DNA of 64,000 nucleotides from an uncultured Carboxylicivirga sp. (lineage in GTDB: Bacteria; Bacteroidota; Bacteroidia; Bacteroidales; Marinilabiliaceae), in the NCBI GenBank assembly GCA_947491945.1, contig CANLLN010000010.1, forward strand, positions 1-64,000. The letters are read 5' to 3'. The notes below the pieces were generated by a model. That model was not told the origin of the DNA and made no database searches. It saw nothing but the letters and a program-made list of their open reading frames with translations. The translations under genes were made by a program, and so were the position numbers. Each line of letters starts with the position of its first letter. Position 1 is the stretch's first letter. Shown here in pieces: positions 28,208 through 36,614 of this stretch.

Positions 28208-29260
28208 TCACCCCTCGGCAGCGGTATCCGTTTTTAAGGCATGTAGCTCGGAGGGTTTGAAGATGCCACGATCCGTGATAAAGGCCGTAATATATTGGGA
28301 AGAAGTTACATCAAAGGCAGGATTCAATCCCCGGCATCCCGGTGCTGCCATGCGTATCTTTCGCATCACCCCCTCCTCGTCGGGACCTTCGTGATAAAGT
28401 AGTTCTTCATCCGCACGTTCTTCAATGGGAATGGATGCACCACTATCGGCATTAAAATCAAAGGTGCTAAAGGGCGCCGCCACATAAAAGGGAAGTCCGA
28501 ATTCTTTGGCCAGGATGGCCTTTTCCAGTGTGCCAATTTTATTGGCCACATCGCCATTGGCTGCAATGCGGTCGGCTCCGGTAATTACCAGGTCCACCTC
28601 ACCCCTTGCCATATAGAATGCCGCCGCATTGTCGGCAATAATTTTATGTGCTATGCCATTATGAAACAGCTCATAGGCCGTCAGGCGTGCCCCCTGTCCC
28701 CGTGGACGCGTCTCATCCACATAAACAAAAGGGCTTTTGCCCGCCTGCTTGGCTGTATAAACCGGCGACAAGGCAGATCCATAATCCACAAAGGCCAGCC
28801 AGCCGGCATTGCAATGAGTAAGCACCCTTGCATCATCCGGCAAGAGGGTATTTCCGTACTCCCCAATGCTTTGACACATTCGCGCATCCGCATCGGCCCA
28901 ATCCTGTGCCGCCTTGCCAGCCTGCTGCACTGACTCTAGGCCCGCCATATATACTTTTTGAGTGGCATGGAATAAATTTACTGCGGTGGGCCGGGTGGCT
29001 TCTATCAGCAGTCGTGCCTTAGTGATCGCCCCCTCATCCTTCAGTGAGACAAAGGCCTGGGCCATGGCAAAGCCCGCCGTAGCACCAATGGCACCGGCAC
29101 CCCGTACCGCCATATGGGCAATGGCAGCAGCTGTCTCCCGGTAATCCTTACAATGCAGTATCTCCAGCTGAAAGGGTAGTTTGCGTTGGTCGATCAGGCT
29201 CACCACATTGCTCTGCCGATCGTACCACACCGTGCGGTAATGTTGATTATGAATAAGCAT
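28208..29260 (-). CDS. mtnA: S-methyl-5-thioribose-1-phosphate isomerase
   Basis: The 350-residue protein has the catalytic Cys150 in LTHCNAGWLA and Asp230 in ITGADRIAANGDVANKIGT, both diagnostic of MtnA. RGAGAIGATAGF (53-64) and DETRPRGQGARLTA bind the substrate. It converts methylthioribose-1-phosphate to methylthioribulose-1-phosphate in methionine salvage. No other mtn gene is adjacent. It reads toward the thr operon and is separated from it by a strong terminator. Confidence 0.95.
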   Translation of the reverse strand: MLIHNQHYRTVWYDRQSNVVSLIDQRKLPFQLEILHCKDYRETAAAIAHMAVRGAGAIGATAGFAMAQAFVSLKDEGAITKARLLIEATRPTAVNLFHATQKVYMAGLESVQQAGKAAQDWADADARMCQSIGEYGNTLLPDDARVLTHCNAGWLAFVDYGSALSPVYTAKQAGKSPFVYVDETRPRGQGARLTAYELFHNGIAHKIIADNAAAFYMARGEVDLVITGADRIAANGDVANKIGTLEKAILAKEFGLPFYVAAPFSTFDFNADSGASIPIEERADEELLYHEGPDEEGVMRKIRMAAPGCRGLNPAFDVTSSQYITAFITDRGIFKPSELHALKTDTAAEG

Positions 29261-29491
29261 ATTCTTTGATTTTTGAATTTATTGGAAACCAACAGCAAGA
29301 TAAGCAATCTCAGCAGAAAGCCTCCGAATTTCAAAAAACCGATTGGCAGTTTGAGAAAGCTAAGCCTCCTTCGACTCATTAACAGCGGAACCCGTAAGTC
29401 GCACAGCACGTAATTTTCAGCCTCCATGCTTTACTTTGGATCGCATTTTTTGTAAATTAAATTCAAAATTATCCACCACAAAATAATCGGT

Positions 29492-30574
29492 ATGAGACGA
29501 ATCGACGAAACAACCCCCTGCACAGCGGATGCACAAAGGATCGATGTAAAATTCCAATCCCCTGGTGTACAGATTTCGCGTTACAAGCTGATCTTGCGAT
29601 ATTTTATTTTTGCCTTGCTTTTGGTGGTGCTTAGCGCCTGTGAGACTAAACCCAAGGTCGGTTTTCTGATGGACAGCCTGGATATAGAGCGCTGGAACAA
29701 AGACAAAGCCCTATTTGAGCAAAAGGTGGATGAGCTGGGCGGCATTCCCCTGGTGGAAGTTGCCGGTTCGAATGCCGATAAGCAGCTTGAGCAGGCCCGA
29801 AAACTCCTGGAAGATGGGGTGGATGTATTGGTGGTGGTACCCGTGGATCTTGAAAGAGCCGGTGAGATTGTTAAGCTGGCTCATCAACATTATGTACCGG
29901 TAATATCTTACGACCGCCTGATAAAAAACTGTAATCTTGATTATTATGTCTCTACCGATAACATCAATATCGGTGAGCTGCAAGCCAACTATCTAACGAA
30001 GATCAGTCCCCAGGGTAATTATGTACTTATTAGTGGCCCCACTTCCGACTACAACGCTTACCTGCTGCGCCTGGGTTGGATGAATGTGTTGCAACCCCTT
30101 ATTGACAGAGGAGACATTCAGGTAGTGGTGGATGAGTTTAGTAATTACTGGCTGCCCGATGAAGCCTATCGCATCCTCAGCACTTATCTGGGGGCCAACA
30201 ATTCGGTGGATGCGATTATCTGTGGTAATGATGCGCTGGCCTCGGGCGCCATTGAAGCCCTCAAGGAGCATAACAAGGCCGGCAAGGTGCTGTTGGCAGG
30301 TCAGGATGCTGATATACAAGCAGTACGTAACATTGTAGCGGGTAACCAAACTATCACCATCTATAAGCCCATTGAATCGCTTGCCCTAGCCGCTGCCAAT
30401 GCCGCCATTAAAATTGCCGATGGGGAAGCGCCATCCAATATGGATATCACTGTAAACAACGGCAAACGCCTGGTGCCGGCCATACTATTACAGGCCAGTG
30501 TGGTGAACAGCCAGAATATCAAGATGACTGTCATTCAGGAAGGTTATCTTGGTGAACAGGATATCTTTGATTAA
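29492..30574 (+). CDS. Lipoprotein sugar-binding protein (XylF/RbsB type)
   Basis: The 360-residue protein has an N-terminal hydrophobic segment ending in LVVLSAC, a lipobox. A periplasmic-binding-protein type 1 domain follows: VGFLMDSLDIERWNKDKALFE, DVLVVVPVDLERAG, VPVISYDRLIKNCNLDYYVSTDN and IICGNDALASGAIEAL. It resembles xylose-type ABC binding proteins. No permease or ATPase gene accompanies it, so it may serve a distant transporter or a sensor. The 30 residues in front of the membrane segment are unusual; the true start may be an internal non-ATG codon. Confidence 0.85.
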   Translation: MRRIDETTPCTADAQRIDVKFQSPGVQISRYKLILRYFIFALLLVVLSACETKPKVGFLMDSLDIERWNKDKALFEQKVDELGGIPLVEVAGSNADKQLEQARKLLEDGVDVLVVVPVDLERAGEIVKLAHQHYVPVISYDRLIKNCNLDYYVSTDNINIGELQANYLTKISPQGNYVLISGPTSDYNAYLLRLGWMNVLQPLIDRGDIQVVVDEFSNYWLPDEAYRILSTYLGANNSVDAIICGNDALASGAIEALKEHNKAGKVLLAGQDADIQAVRNIVAGNQTITIYKPIESLALAAANAAIKIADGEAPSNMDITVNNGKRLVPAILLQASVVNSQNIKMTVIQEGYLGEQDIFD

Positions 30575-30578
30575 AATA

Positions 30579-30947
30579 TTAATATTTCCCCTTTGCAAGT
30601 AAGCCATTTATCCCACCAGGTAGGTGGCTTTTTTGTTGAATCCGTTGTGTCATTAGCCACAAGGGCTGCGGAAGGCTTCGAGCAAAACGAATTAATGCAG
30701 CACAAGATTCACTGATAATCGGGCTGAAAAAAGTGACCAAGCCAATGCCACTGAAGTGAATTGGCTGTGCCAGACGTTTGTGCATTATTGTTAGATGCTT
30801 TGTTAAAGAGACGATAACTTTTTTTTCCAAAACAGTCTCGGTTGTCTGCCCTTCCTCAAGATGGGTGACATGATAAGCCGGATCGAAGAAAAGGTACATA
30901 AACCATTCAGCCAGCACATCCAGAAAACGATAATAGTCATTTGCCAT
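30579..30947 (-). CDS. Hypothetical small protein, uncertain
   Basis: A 122-codon frame lies divergent from the unknown gene at 31164. It is not recognised. The first part (NDYYRFLDVLAEWFMYLFFDP) is aromatic and helical, and the middle contains TETVLEKKVIVSLTKHLTIMHKR. The last 20 codons run across the terminator of the sugar-binding protein gene, which argues that the C terminus may not be real. Its start faces the CTTAAG array, so it could be a regulated partner of the neighbouring gene. Confidence 0.4.
   Translation of the reverse strand: MANDYYRFLDVLAEWFMYLFFDPAYHVTHLEEGQTTETVLEKKVIVSLTKHLTIMHKRLAQPIHFSGIGLVTFFSPIISESCAALIRFARSLPQPLWLMTQRIQQKSHLPGGINGLLAKGKY
30613..30636 (+). terminator. 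Terminator after the sugar-binding lipoprotein
   Basis: CCACC-AGGTA-GGTGG is followed by CTTTTTTG, about 40 bp after the stop codon at 30574. An outer AAGCC/GGCTT pairing is an alternative stem. Confidence 0.65.
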
Positions 30948-31040
30948 AGCTTAAGTTTTTCAGTGTTCGCCATTTAGCTAATTGTTCTCTCTTGGGTAGG
31001 AGAACAAAAAGAATTTATGCAAATATCTGTTCATTTTCAA

Positions 31041-31156
31041 TTGCTTAGTAACTTATTAAGTAGTATTTTCGCCTTGCTTAAGTATAAGTTTTGCATAATT
31101 AACTTAAGCATCTGCTTAAGTTATTACTTAATTTTTGTAGATTTGCTTAATTAAGT
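31041..31156. promoter_or_regulatory. Array of CTTAAG palindromes (putative operators)
   Basis: Within 116 bp there are three exact CTTAAG sites (31077-31082, 31103-31108, 31115-31120), a longer palindrome GCTTAATTAAG (31145-31155), and half-sites such as TTGCTTAGTAACTTATTAAG. The common core is TGCTTAAGTTA. They fill the space between two divergent unknown genes, ending right at the start of the rightward gene. This is the usual layout for autoregulation. Confidence 0.6.
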
Positions 31157-31163
31157 GACCAAC

Positions 31164-32321
31164 ATGAATAGCCCCTTGAAAATAGCGTCTCACAATCATC
31201 CCGCTGCTTTTTTATTAGAGCAGTGGCAGCTATTTTTGAATGGACTTGACCGGGTTATCCTATTTTACAGAATAAACAATGTTGAGCCCGGTTATGAAGC
31301 CATGGAATGGAACCGTCAGCTGCAGCAGGCCATGGTGCCCATGACTGTGGGTGAAGAACTTGCTGCCCGGCTCGATGAGATCATTGCCGAGCGCAAGCCA
31401 CACCAGTGGTTACGTCCTGAGCACCTTCCGTTTGTGCAGCAAGCCACCCTTAGCATTGCCCAACTCGATCTCTTTTCTGAGTCACAATACCTTGTGCTAC
31501 TGGTAAAGAGTCAGGTTAGCCACCTGGCCATCTTGTCCTATTTATTTTTTCGCAATGACTGCAGCAACTTTGGCATTAGTGACGGACGCAGTCAACTCGA
31601 AACCAGCCACAAAGCCATTATCGGAAAAATGGCCAGTCAGTTTGCCAGCATCAGTCTTAATACTTTTGAGCGCAATACTACCGCTGAAAAAACCTTTCGG
31701 GAACAAACCCGTGAATTATTGAGCGCCAGACAGATGGTAACACAGAACTCACAAAACGAGTTCACAGATTGGAAAAGCCAATGGTTAGACTCATACTTGA
31801 ATAAACAAAGCGAAAGAGACGGTGTTAATTATGTTATATCTAAAAACACCCAAGCGAAAATACTGAATTCACCCGGCAGCTACCGGCAAATTGAGCAAGC
31901 CCTTGATAAAGCAGTAGATTACATCTGTAAACTATTCCCGGCTACCCCGGGTGATACCATTTCACTCGATGAAGCCTATTTAATATTACCCAGCGATACA
32001 AGCCAGTCATCAGACCACACGACAGCAAATCAGCAGCCGCAGACACGTCAAAGCAAGACCATGCAACTGCTGGACCGTTTGGAGAATGCTGCCAATGCCC
32101 TACAGCAGAGGGGGCAAGCCATAACCAGTGCCGATGTGGGGGCCGCCATGGCCAAACCCATCAGTGCACCGGCTATATCTGATGCCTTGCGCAAGAATAA
32201 AATACGCATCCTACAATTGCTGGAGCAATACCCACAGCGCTGGACTACCATTCGCCAGAGTTTTAAGCCCATCATCAACCTGAGTGTTAAAAGGGACGAC
32301 TATCTGAGTGCCAGTGGGTAG
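31164..32321 (+). CDS. Unknown protein, possible DNA-binding regulator
   Basis: The protein is 385 residues from the ATG at 31164; a GTG at 31155 would add three. No family was recognised. The N-terminal ~240 residues are helical and rich in Gln and Leu. A Ser/Thr/Gln-rich linker (about 275-295) leads to a C-terminal helical domain (MQLLDRLENAANALQQRG, ITSADVGAAMAKPISAPAIS, DALRKNKIRILQLLEQYP) whose spacing resembles a helix-turn-helix. With the CTTAAG array directly upstream, an autoregulator is a reasonable guess, no more. Confidence 0.6.
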   Translation: MNSPLKIASHNHPAAFLLEQWQLFLNGLDRVILFYRINNVEPGYEAMEWNRQLQQAMVPMTVGEELAARLDEIIAERKPHQWLRPEHLPFVQQATLSIAQLDLFSESQYLVLLVKSQVSHLAILSYLFFRNDCSNFGISDGRSQLETSHKAIIGKMASQFASISLNTFERNTTAEKTFREQTRELLSARQMVTQNSQNEFTDWKSQWLDSYLNKQSERDGVNYVISKNTQAKILNSPGSYRQIEQALDKAVDYICKLFPATPGDTISLDEAYLILPSDTSQSSDHTTANQQPQTRQSKTMQLLDRLENAANALQQRGQAITSADVGAAMAKPISAPAISDALRKNKIRILQLLEQYPQRWTTIRQSFKPIINLSVKRDDYLSASG

Positions 32322-32640
32322 AATCCCTACACTATCCCCTTTGTTAAGGCTTTTAAGTAGACGAATGCATATAATTGAGCTCGCTATAGGCATATAGTGA
32401 AGTCAGAACAGTATCCAAACATTTTTCAGGCCGCCTAACCACTCTATCCTAGGAGATGGGCATATGCTCTGCCTTTCAGCAGTAAATTCTGCTAGATTAC
32501 AATTGTCAAATAGTGATGAGTACAAATGTGAAATCCCAAAGCGCATAGGCACACTACATGTGTAAATTGATGCAAATTTCATTATTTACATATGTCGCAA
32601 ACAGATTTCTAGAGATGCTACGTAGCGATATTACAAATGT
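32322..32640. other. Intergenic stretch with TACA-nn-TGTA palindromes
   Basis: No gene is seen. Palindrome-like sites occur at 32521 (TACAAATGTGA), 32553-32566 (ACTACATGTGTAAA), 32584 (ATTTACATATGTCG) and 32630-32643 (ATTACAAATGTAAC). They resemble the sites around the XRE regulator gene 2-3 kb downstream. Confidence 0.55.
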
Positions 32641-32647
32641 AACTCAC

Positions 32648-32674
32648 AAAAAAAAGCCCGCCTTAAGGCGAGCC
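32648..32674 (-). terminator. Terminator after pyrD
   Basis: On the minus strand GCTCGCCTTAAGGCGGGC followed by TTTTTTTT forms a GC-rich hairpin with a T-run, 33 bp after the pyrD stop codon. Confidence 0.9.
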
Positions 32675-32706
32675 ATTTCTATCATTACAAGTAAGTAAGC
32701 GCTAAG

Positions 32707-33618
32707 TTATAATTCTAAAGCCCCCACCAAGTCCGTAATCTTTTCCACGCCCTGCTCAGCGCAGTAGTTTTCCAAACCGTCCACAATCTTTGCGGTCACA
32801 CAGGGATCAATAAAGTTAGCCGTACCCACCTGAATGGCCGAAGCACCCGCCAGCATAAACTCAATGGCATCAGTGGCTGTCATAATACCACCCATGCCTA
32901 CTACCGGCACCTTCACAGCCTGGGCTACCTGCCACACCATGCGCAAGGCCACAGGCTTCACGGCAGCTCCGGATAAACCCCCGGTAACCGTTGATAATAA
33001 AGGGCGCCGTGATTTCGCATCAATGGCCATGCCCAGCAAGGTATTAATCAGGGAAATAGAGTCGGCACCCGCCCCTTCAACAGCCGCGCCAATCTCGGCG
33101 ATATTAGTAACATTGGGCGATAACTTCACCATCAGATGCTTCTTATACACCTTACGCACCGCCTCCACAACAGCCATGGCAGAAGGGCAGCTGGTACCAA
33201 AGGCCATGCCCCCTTCTTTCACGTTAGGGCATGAGATGTTCAGCTCAATGCCGGGTATCTTGTCCAGTTCATTAACTACCTCAGCCGTCTGCACATAGTC
33301 CTCAATGGTAGAGCCCGACACATTAACCAGCATATTGGTCTGATAATCTTTGATGCGCGGATAAATATGCTCGGCAAAATACCGTACCCCTTTATTTTGC
33401 AGTCCCACTGCATTAAGCATCCCCCGCGGCGTCTCAGCCATGCGCGGGTAGGCATTGCCCTCGCGGTGTTCCAGGGTGGTTCCCTTCACCAGCACGCCCC
33501 CCAGGCGGCTGATATCAAAAAAATCCATAAACTCCTCGCCGTAGCCAAAAGTACCCGAGGCCGTCATCACCGGATTCTTCAGCTGCAATCCGTTTAAATC
33601 TATTGTTAAGTCTACCAT
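32707..33618 (-). CDS. pyrD: Dihydroorotate dehydrogenase B, catalytic subunit
   Basis: The 303-residue protein is a class 1B enzyme. The FMN-barrel start is [16 protein letters not shown] (15-30), and the active-site Cys130 lies in [45 protein letters not shown] holds the FMN phosphate. It oxidises dihydroorotate to orotate in pyrimidine synthesis and works with PyrK, which overlaps it upstream by 7 bp. Confidence 0.96.
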   Translation of the reverse strand: MVDLTIDLNGLQLKNPVMTASGTFGYGEEFMDFFDISRLGGVLVKGTTLEHREGNAYPRMAETPRGMLNAVGLQNKGVRYFAEHIYPRIKDYQTNMLVNVSGSTIEDYVQTAEVVNELDKIPGIELNISCPNVKEGGMAFGTSCPSAMAVVEAVRKVYKKHLMVKLSPNVTNIAEIGAAVEGAGADSISLINTLLGMAIDAKSRRPLLSTVTGGLSGAAVKPVALRMVWQVAQAVKVPVVGMGGIMTATDAIEFMLAGASAIQVGTANFIDPCVTAKIVDGLENYCAEQGVEKITDLVGALEL

Positions 33619-34382
33619 TTTAAATAAGTTGAATCAAAAACGGGTCCATCAGTACAAGTGCATTTGTGTCCGTCCCGGGTATCAGCCACACAACATAAAC
33701 AAGCTCCAAAGCCACAGGCCATCTGGTTTTCGAGCGATACCTGACAGGCAATGCCATGCTTGGCAGCATATTTGGCCAACACTTTCATCATGGGCTCAGG
33801 ACCACAGGTATATATCTGATCAATCTCCGGTGTATCAGTTCGCATCACAGGGTGATGAATAACAAAACCTTTGGTGCCCTCCGAGCCATCCTCGGTAGTA
33901 GTGAACACCTCGCCCAGACTGCGAAAGGCCTCCATTGCGATCAATCCATCTTTACTACGGGCTCCCAATAAAAAACGAGGCGCAATGCCTTGTTCCTTCA
34001 GGTACCTACCCAATAATAAGAGGGGCGCAATACCACAGCCGCCACCTACCAGCAGCACACGCTTGCCCTTCGGCAAGGAAAAGGAGTTACCCAGAGGATA
34101 TACCAGGTTACAGGTATCACCCGCCTGCAGCTGGCCCATCCGGCGCGTTCCTTCGCCCACCTCCTGCACCAGCAACTTCATAGTATTGGTCTTTTCATCC
34201 ACATCGTGAATAGAAATAGGACGTCGCAGAAAGGTATGTGGTGCATTATCCACCCGCACCTCCACAAACTGACCGGGCAACATCGCCGGTAAACGCCCCG
34301 GGTGTTGCAGGGTAAGAATGACATACTCGTGGTTTAAGCGTTCGTTATGAACGACCTTAAAATCGTCGATGTATTTCTTCAT
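33612..34382 (-). CDS. pyrK: Dihydroorotate dehydrogenase electron-transfer subunit
   Basis: The protein is 256 residues from the ATG at 34382 ([10 protein letters not shown]); a longer frame adds five. The FAD motif RRPISIHDV, the NAD site [13 protein letters not shown], and a C-terminal cysteine cluster (CGFGACLCC...CTC) for a [2Fe-2S] centre identify PyrK. It passes electrons from PyrD to NAD. A perfect TTTACA-nn-TGTAAA palindrome lies 43 bp upstream of its start. Confidence 0.95.
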   Translation of the reverse strand: MKKYIDDFKVVHNERLNHEYVILTLQHPGRLPAMLPGQFVEVRVDNAPHTFLRRPISIHDVDEKTNTMKLLVQEVGEGTRRMGQLQAGDTCNLVYPLGNSFSLPKGKRVLLVGGGCGIAPLLLLGRYLKEQGIAPRFLLGARSKDGLIAMEAFRSLGEVFTTTEDGSEGTKGFVIHHPVMRTDTPEIDQIYTCGPEPMMKVLAKYAAKHGIACQVSLENQMACGFGACLCCVADTRDGHKCTCTDGPVFDSTYLKW

Positions 34383-34424
34383 GTAGCTTATAAACAATTA
34401 ATTGTGAATAGTCACAAACCGCGA

Positions 34425-34438
34425 TTTACACTTGTAAA
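34425..34438. promoter_or_regulatory. Perfect TTTACA-CT-TGTAAA palindrome upstream of pyrK
   Basis: The 14-bp site is a perfect inverted repeat with a 2-bp centre. It is one of two exact copies near the XRE gene; the other is at 35742-35755. Its position suggests an operator controlling pyrKD. Confidence 0.6.
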
Positions 34439-34555
34439 CGGCTTAAAATTGCACAAAGATACCAAAACAAATTAAGAAATAGCGCCTATTGCCCCTTTGA
34501 TTTTAACGACAGAAGAAGCAAACCGCGCCTTAAAAATACAACTCAGGGGCTAAGC

Positions 34556-35011
34556 TCATGGTGTCTCCGGACGGAATTCAGAAAAGCTTCGGTCATCATA
34601 AAACACAATAATGCGCTCAATGCGTTTACCTTCTGCCTTTGGCAAGGGAGGTAGAACCGGCTGCTGCGGCTTAGACAGGGTCTCATAAACCGGTTCAGGC
34701 TCTTCTTTCAGTGCTTTTTTGGGCATTTTAAAGCTGGTAGCGGGACGTTCCTGCTCCATGGATAAATGCAACTGACGATCCTTTACAGCGGCCGCCGCTT
34801 CAGCACGCAACATCTCACCCTGCCCCGTAATCAACCAATCGCCACTGATATGTGGAAAACGAGCCATTAATTTGGACAGAAAATCCACACTGGGCTTATT
34901 GCGACCTGCTAAAATATGCGATACGCCTGAACGCTGCACACCTATGGCATCAGCAAACTGTGAAGGCGTCATCCCCTCGTGTTTTAATAGCGCTTGAATA
35001 CGTGATTTCAT
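34556..35011 (-). CDS. XRE-family helix-turn-helix regulator
   Basis: The 151-residue protein has an N-terminal XRE helix-turn-helix (residues 3-60: IQALLKHEGMTPSQFADAIG, VQRSGVSHILAGRNKPS, FPHISGDWLITGQGEM), a type often seen in phage-like repressors. The second half is Pro/Lys/Glu-rich with a final strand (RIERIIVFYDDRSFSEFRP). It likely dimerises and binds short palindromes. At least five TACAnnTGTA-type sites lie just upstream of its start (35012-35190), consistent with autorepression. Confidence 0.88.
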   Translation of the reverse strand: MKSRIQALLKHEGMTPSQFADAIGVQRSGVSHILAGRNKPSVDFLSKLMARFPHISGDWLITGQGEMLRAEAAAAVKDRQLHLSMEQERPATSFKMPKKALKEEPEPVYETLSKPQQPVLPPLPKAEGKRIERIIVFYDDRSFSEFRPETP

Positions 35012-36045
35012 CTGTTTACATCTTTAAATCAGTTGTTTTAGGCTAAGTAAAGAAAACTCCCCGTCAAACAATACACTTGTAAACTTAACACTCACTACAA
35101 ATGTATTTAATAAATCAAATTTTCCTTCCGTCTTCCTTCACTTCCTTGCGGTACAAATGTAAACAAACTTTTTATAGTAACAAATGTATCGGCTGAAAAT
35201 ATCGGATATAAACACCAAGCCACTTCCTCAAGGTCAACATGCACCTATTCACCATCCACTATGCATTGGGCCCCATAAAGCACTACTCGTAATGAGTCTT
35301 TATAAGCAACTGCCGCGCAATACGGTAGGCATATTACAAGACTAAACACTCCAGAGCTTAATTAGGGTTTAGAGGACTATGGGGGTACTGTGACCGCATC
35401 TGTAAACAGCTGATAAGCATAGCTTTAATAATTATTGCATTTTTACTTGAAGTAAATCTAGTTAAATACTGGTATACAAGCATATATAACTGCATAGTAC
35501 TTGTTTTTTGACCACTATGTATAATTATACGCTCTAATCCTGTGTGTGATTGATATTAAACTTTATATAAAAGCTTTAACGTGCTGGTTTAATGGTGTAT
35601 ATGCAGTGGAACACTTGCTAATGCATAAGTTCTGGGCGTATTTACCTTTGTCAACTAACAAGGCAAGTAATTTGGATCGAATGGTTAATTCTCGATGTAA
35701 TATTGTAAACAAAAAATAGAGGTGTTATGATTATGTTATTGTTTACAACTGTAAATGTGGCATTGGTCCCCTTTTTTCTTTTCCTAATGTAGAAATGTAA
35801 ATCTGCATGTTCGATTACATCTGTCACCAACTACCCTACCCTTTCTAAAATTTACAAATGTTCAAACTTCTATAGCTAGCAGCTATATATTATCAATAGC
35901 GCAGTAAAAAGCAGGGCTATCCCTTGAGCATACCTGTGATTTAGAAATTTGTCCCTCTGCTGAAGGTAATTGCCGACTTTGCTCAGAATATACCTAATAT
36001 CATGCCTTTTTTTCTAGCGTATCCTCAGGGACTTAATTATTGTTA
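35012..36045. other. 1-kb gene-free region rich in TTTACA/TGTAAA palindromes
   Basis: No coding frame of note is present. Palindrome-like sites occur at 35070-35083 (AATACACTTGTAAA), 35094-35107 (ACTACAAATGTATT), 35150-35163 (GGTACAAATGTAAA), 35177-35190, 35742-35755 (exact TTTACAACTGTAAA), 35791, 35813 and 35851. Half-sites lie at 35397 and 35701. The rest is AT-rich spacer. It could also hide a small RNA, but none was recognised. Confidence 0.55.
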
Positions 36046-36047
36046 AT

Positions 36048-36082
36048 AAAAAAAAGGATGACCCCAAGGCCATCCTTTTTTA
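36048..36082 (-). terminator. Terminator after the flavodoxin gene
   Basis: AAAAAAGGATG-ACCCCAAGGC-CATCCTTTTTT forms a hairpin with T-runs on both strands, 17 bp after the flavodoxin stop codon. Confidence 0.9.
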
Positions 36083-36098
36083 TCATGCATCTTTAAAA

Positions 36099-36602
36099 TT
36101 ATTTAAAAACCTTCTTCAGGCCGGTTACCCATTGCTCGATGCGTTCATTGCTCAGCGCTGCCTGATTTTCGATATCCAGTGCCAGGCCCACAAACTCATC
36201 ACCACGCTGTGCCTTACTTCCTTCAAAGTGATAACCCTCAGTGGAAGTAAAACCTACTATTTTTCCACCATGCTCCTCCAGGAACTCAGCCATCAGCCCC
36301 AGGCCATCCACAAAATTCTCGGGATAGCCCTTCTGATCGCCCCCACCAAAAAGGGCAAACTGTTTTCCACTCAGATCCTCATCTTCAATGGAAGGCAGGA
36401 ACTCGTCCCAGTAGGAAGGCAGCTCTCCGTCGAACCAGGTGGGTACTGCCAGAATATAATTGCTATACTTCATAAAATCCTTGCCGGTAGCAACATCCAC
36501 ATCCACCGACTCCACCTGGTCGCCCAGCCCCTTAGCAATTTTCTTCACCTGCTGAGCTGTTTTCACCGAGCGGAAACTATAAAAAATACCTATTTTCTTC
36601 AT
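36099..36602 (-). CDS. Flavodoxin with an altered phosphate loop
   Basis: The 167-residue protein has the long-chain flavodoxin fold: MKKIGIFYSF strand, VPTWFDGELPSYWDEFLP around the 60s loop, FALFGGGDQKGYPENFVDGLG for the isoalloxazine site, and FTSTEGYHFEGS. It carries single electrons bound to FMN. The usual phosphate loop (S/T-x-T-G-N-T) is replaced by SFRSVKTA (residues 9-16), possibly a Bacteroidota subtype. It lies 12 bp downstream of the E1 gene as the last gene of that operon, so it may have a role with the dehydrogenase or just be co-transcribed. Confidence 0.9.
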   Translation of the reverse strand: MKKIGIFYSFRSVKTAQQVKKIAKGLGDQVESVDVDVATGKDFMKYSNYILAVPTWFDGELPSYWDEFLPSIEDEDLSGKQFALFGGGDQKGYPENFVDGLGLMAEFLEEHGGKIVGFTSTEGYHFEGSKAQRGDEFVGLALDIENQAALSNERIEQWVTGLKKVFK

Positions 36603-36614
36603 GATTCCTTTTTT

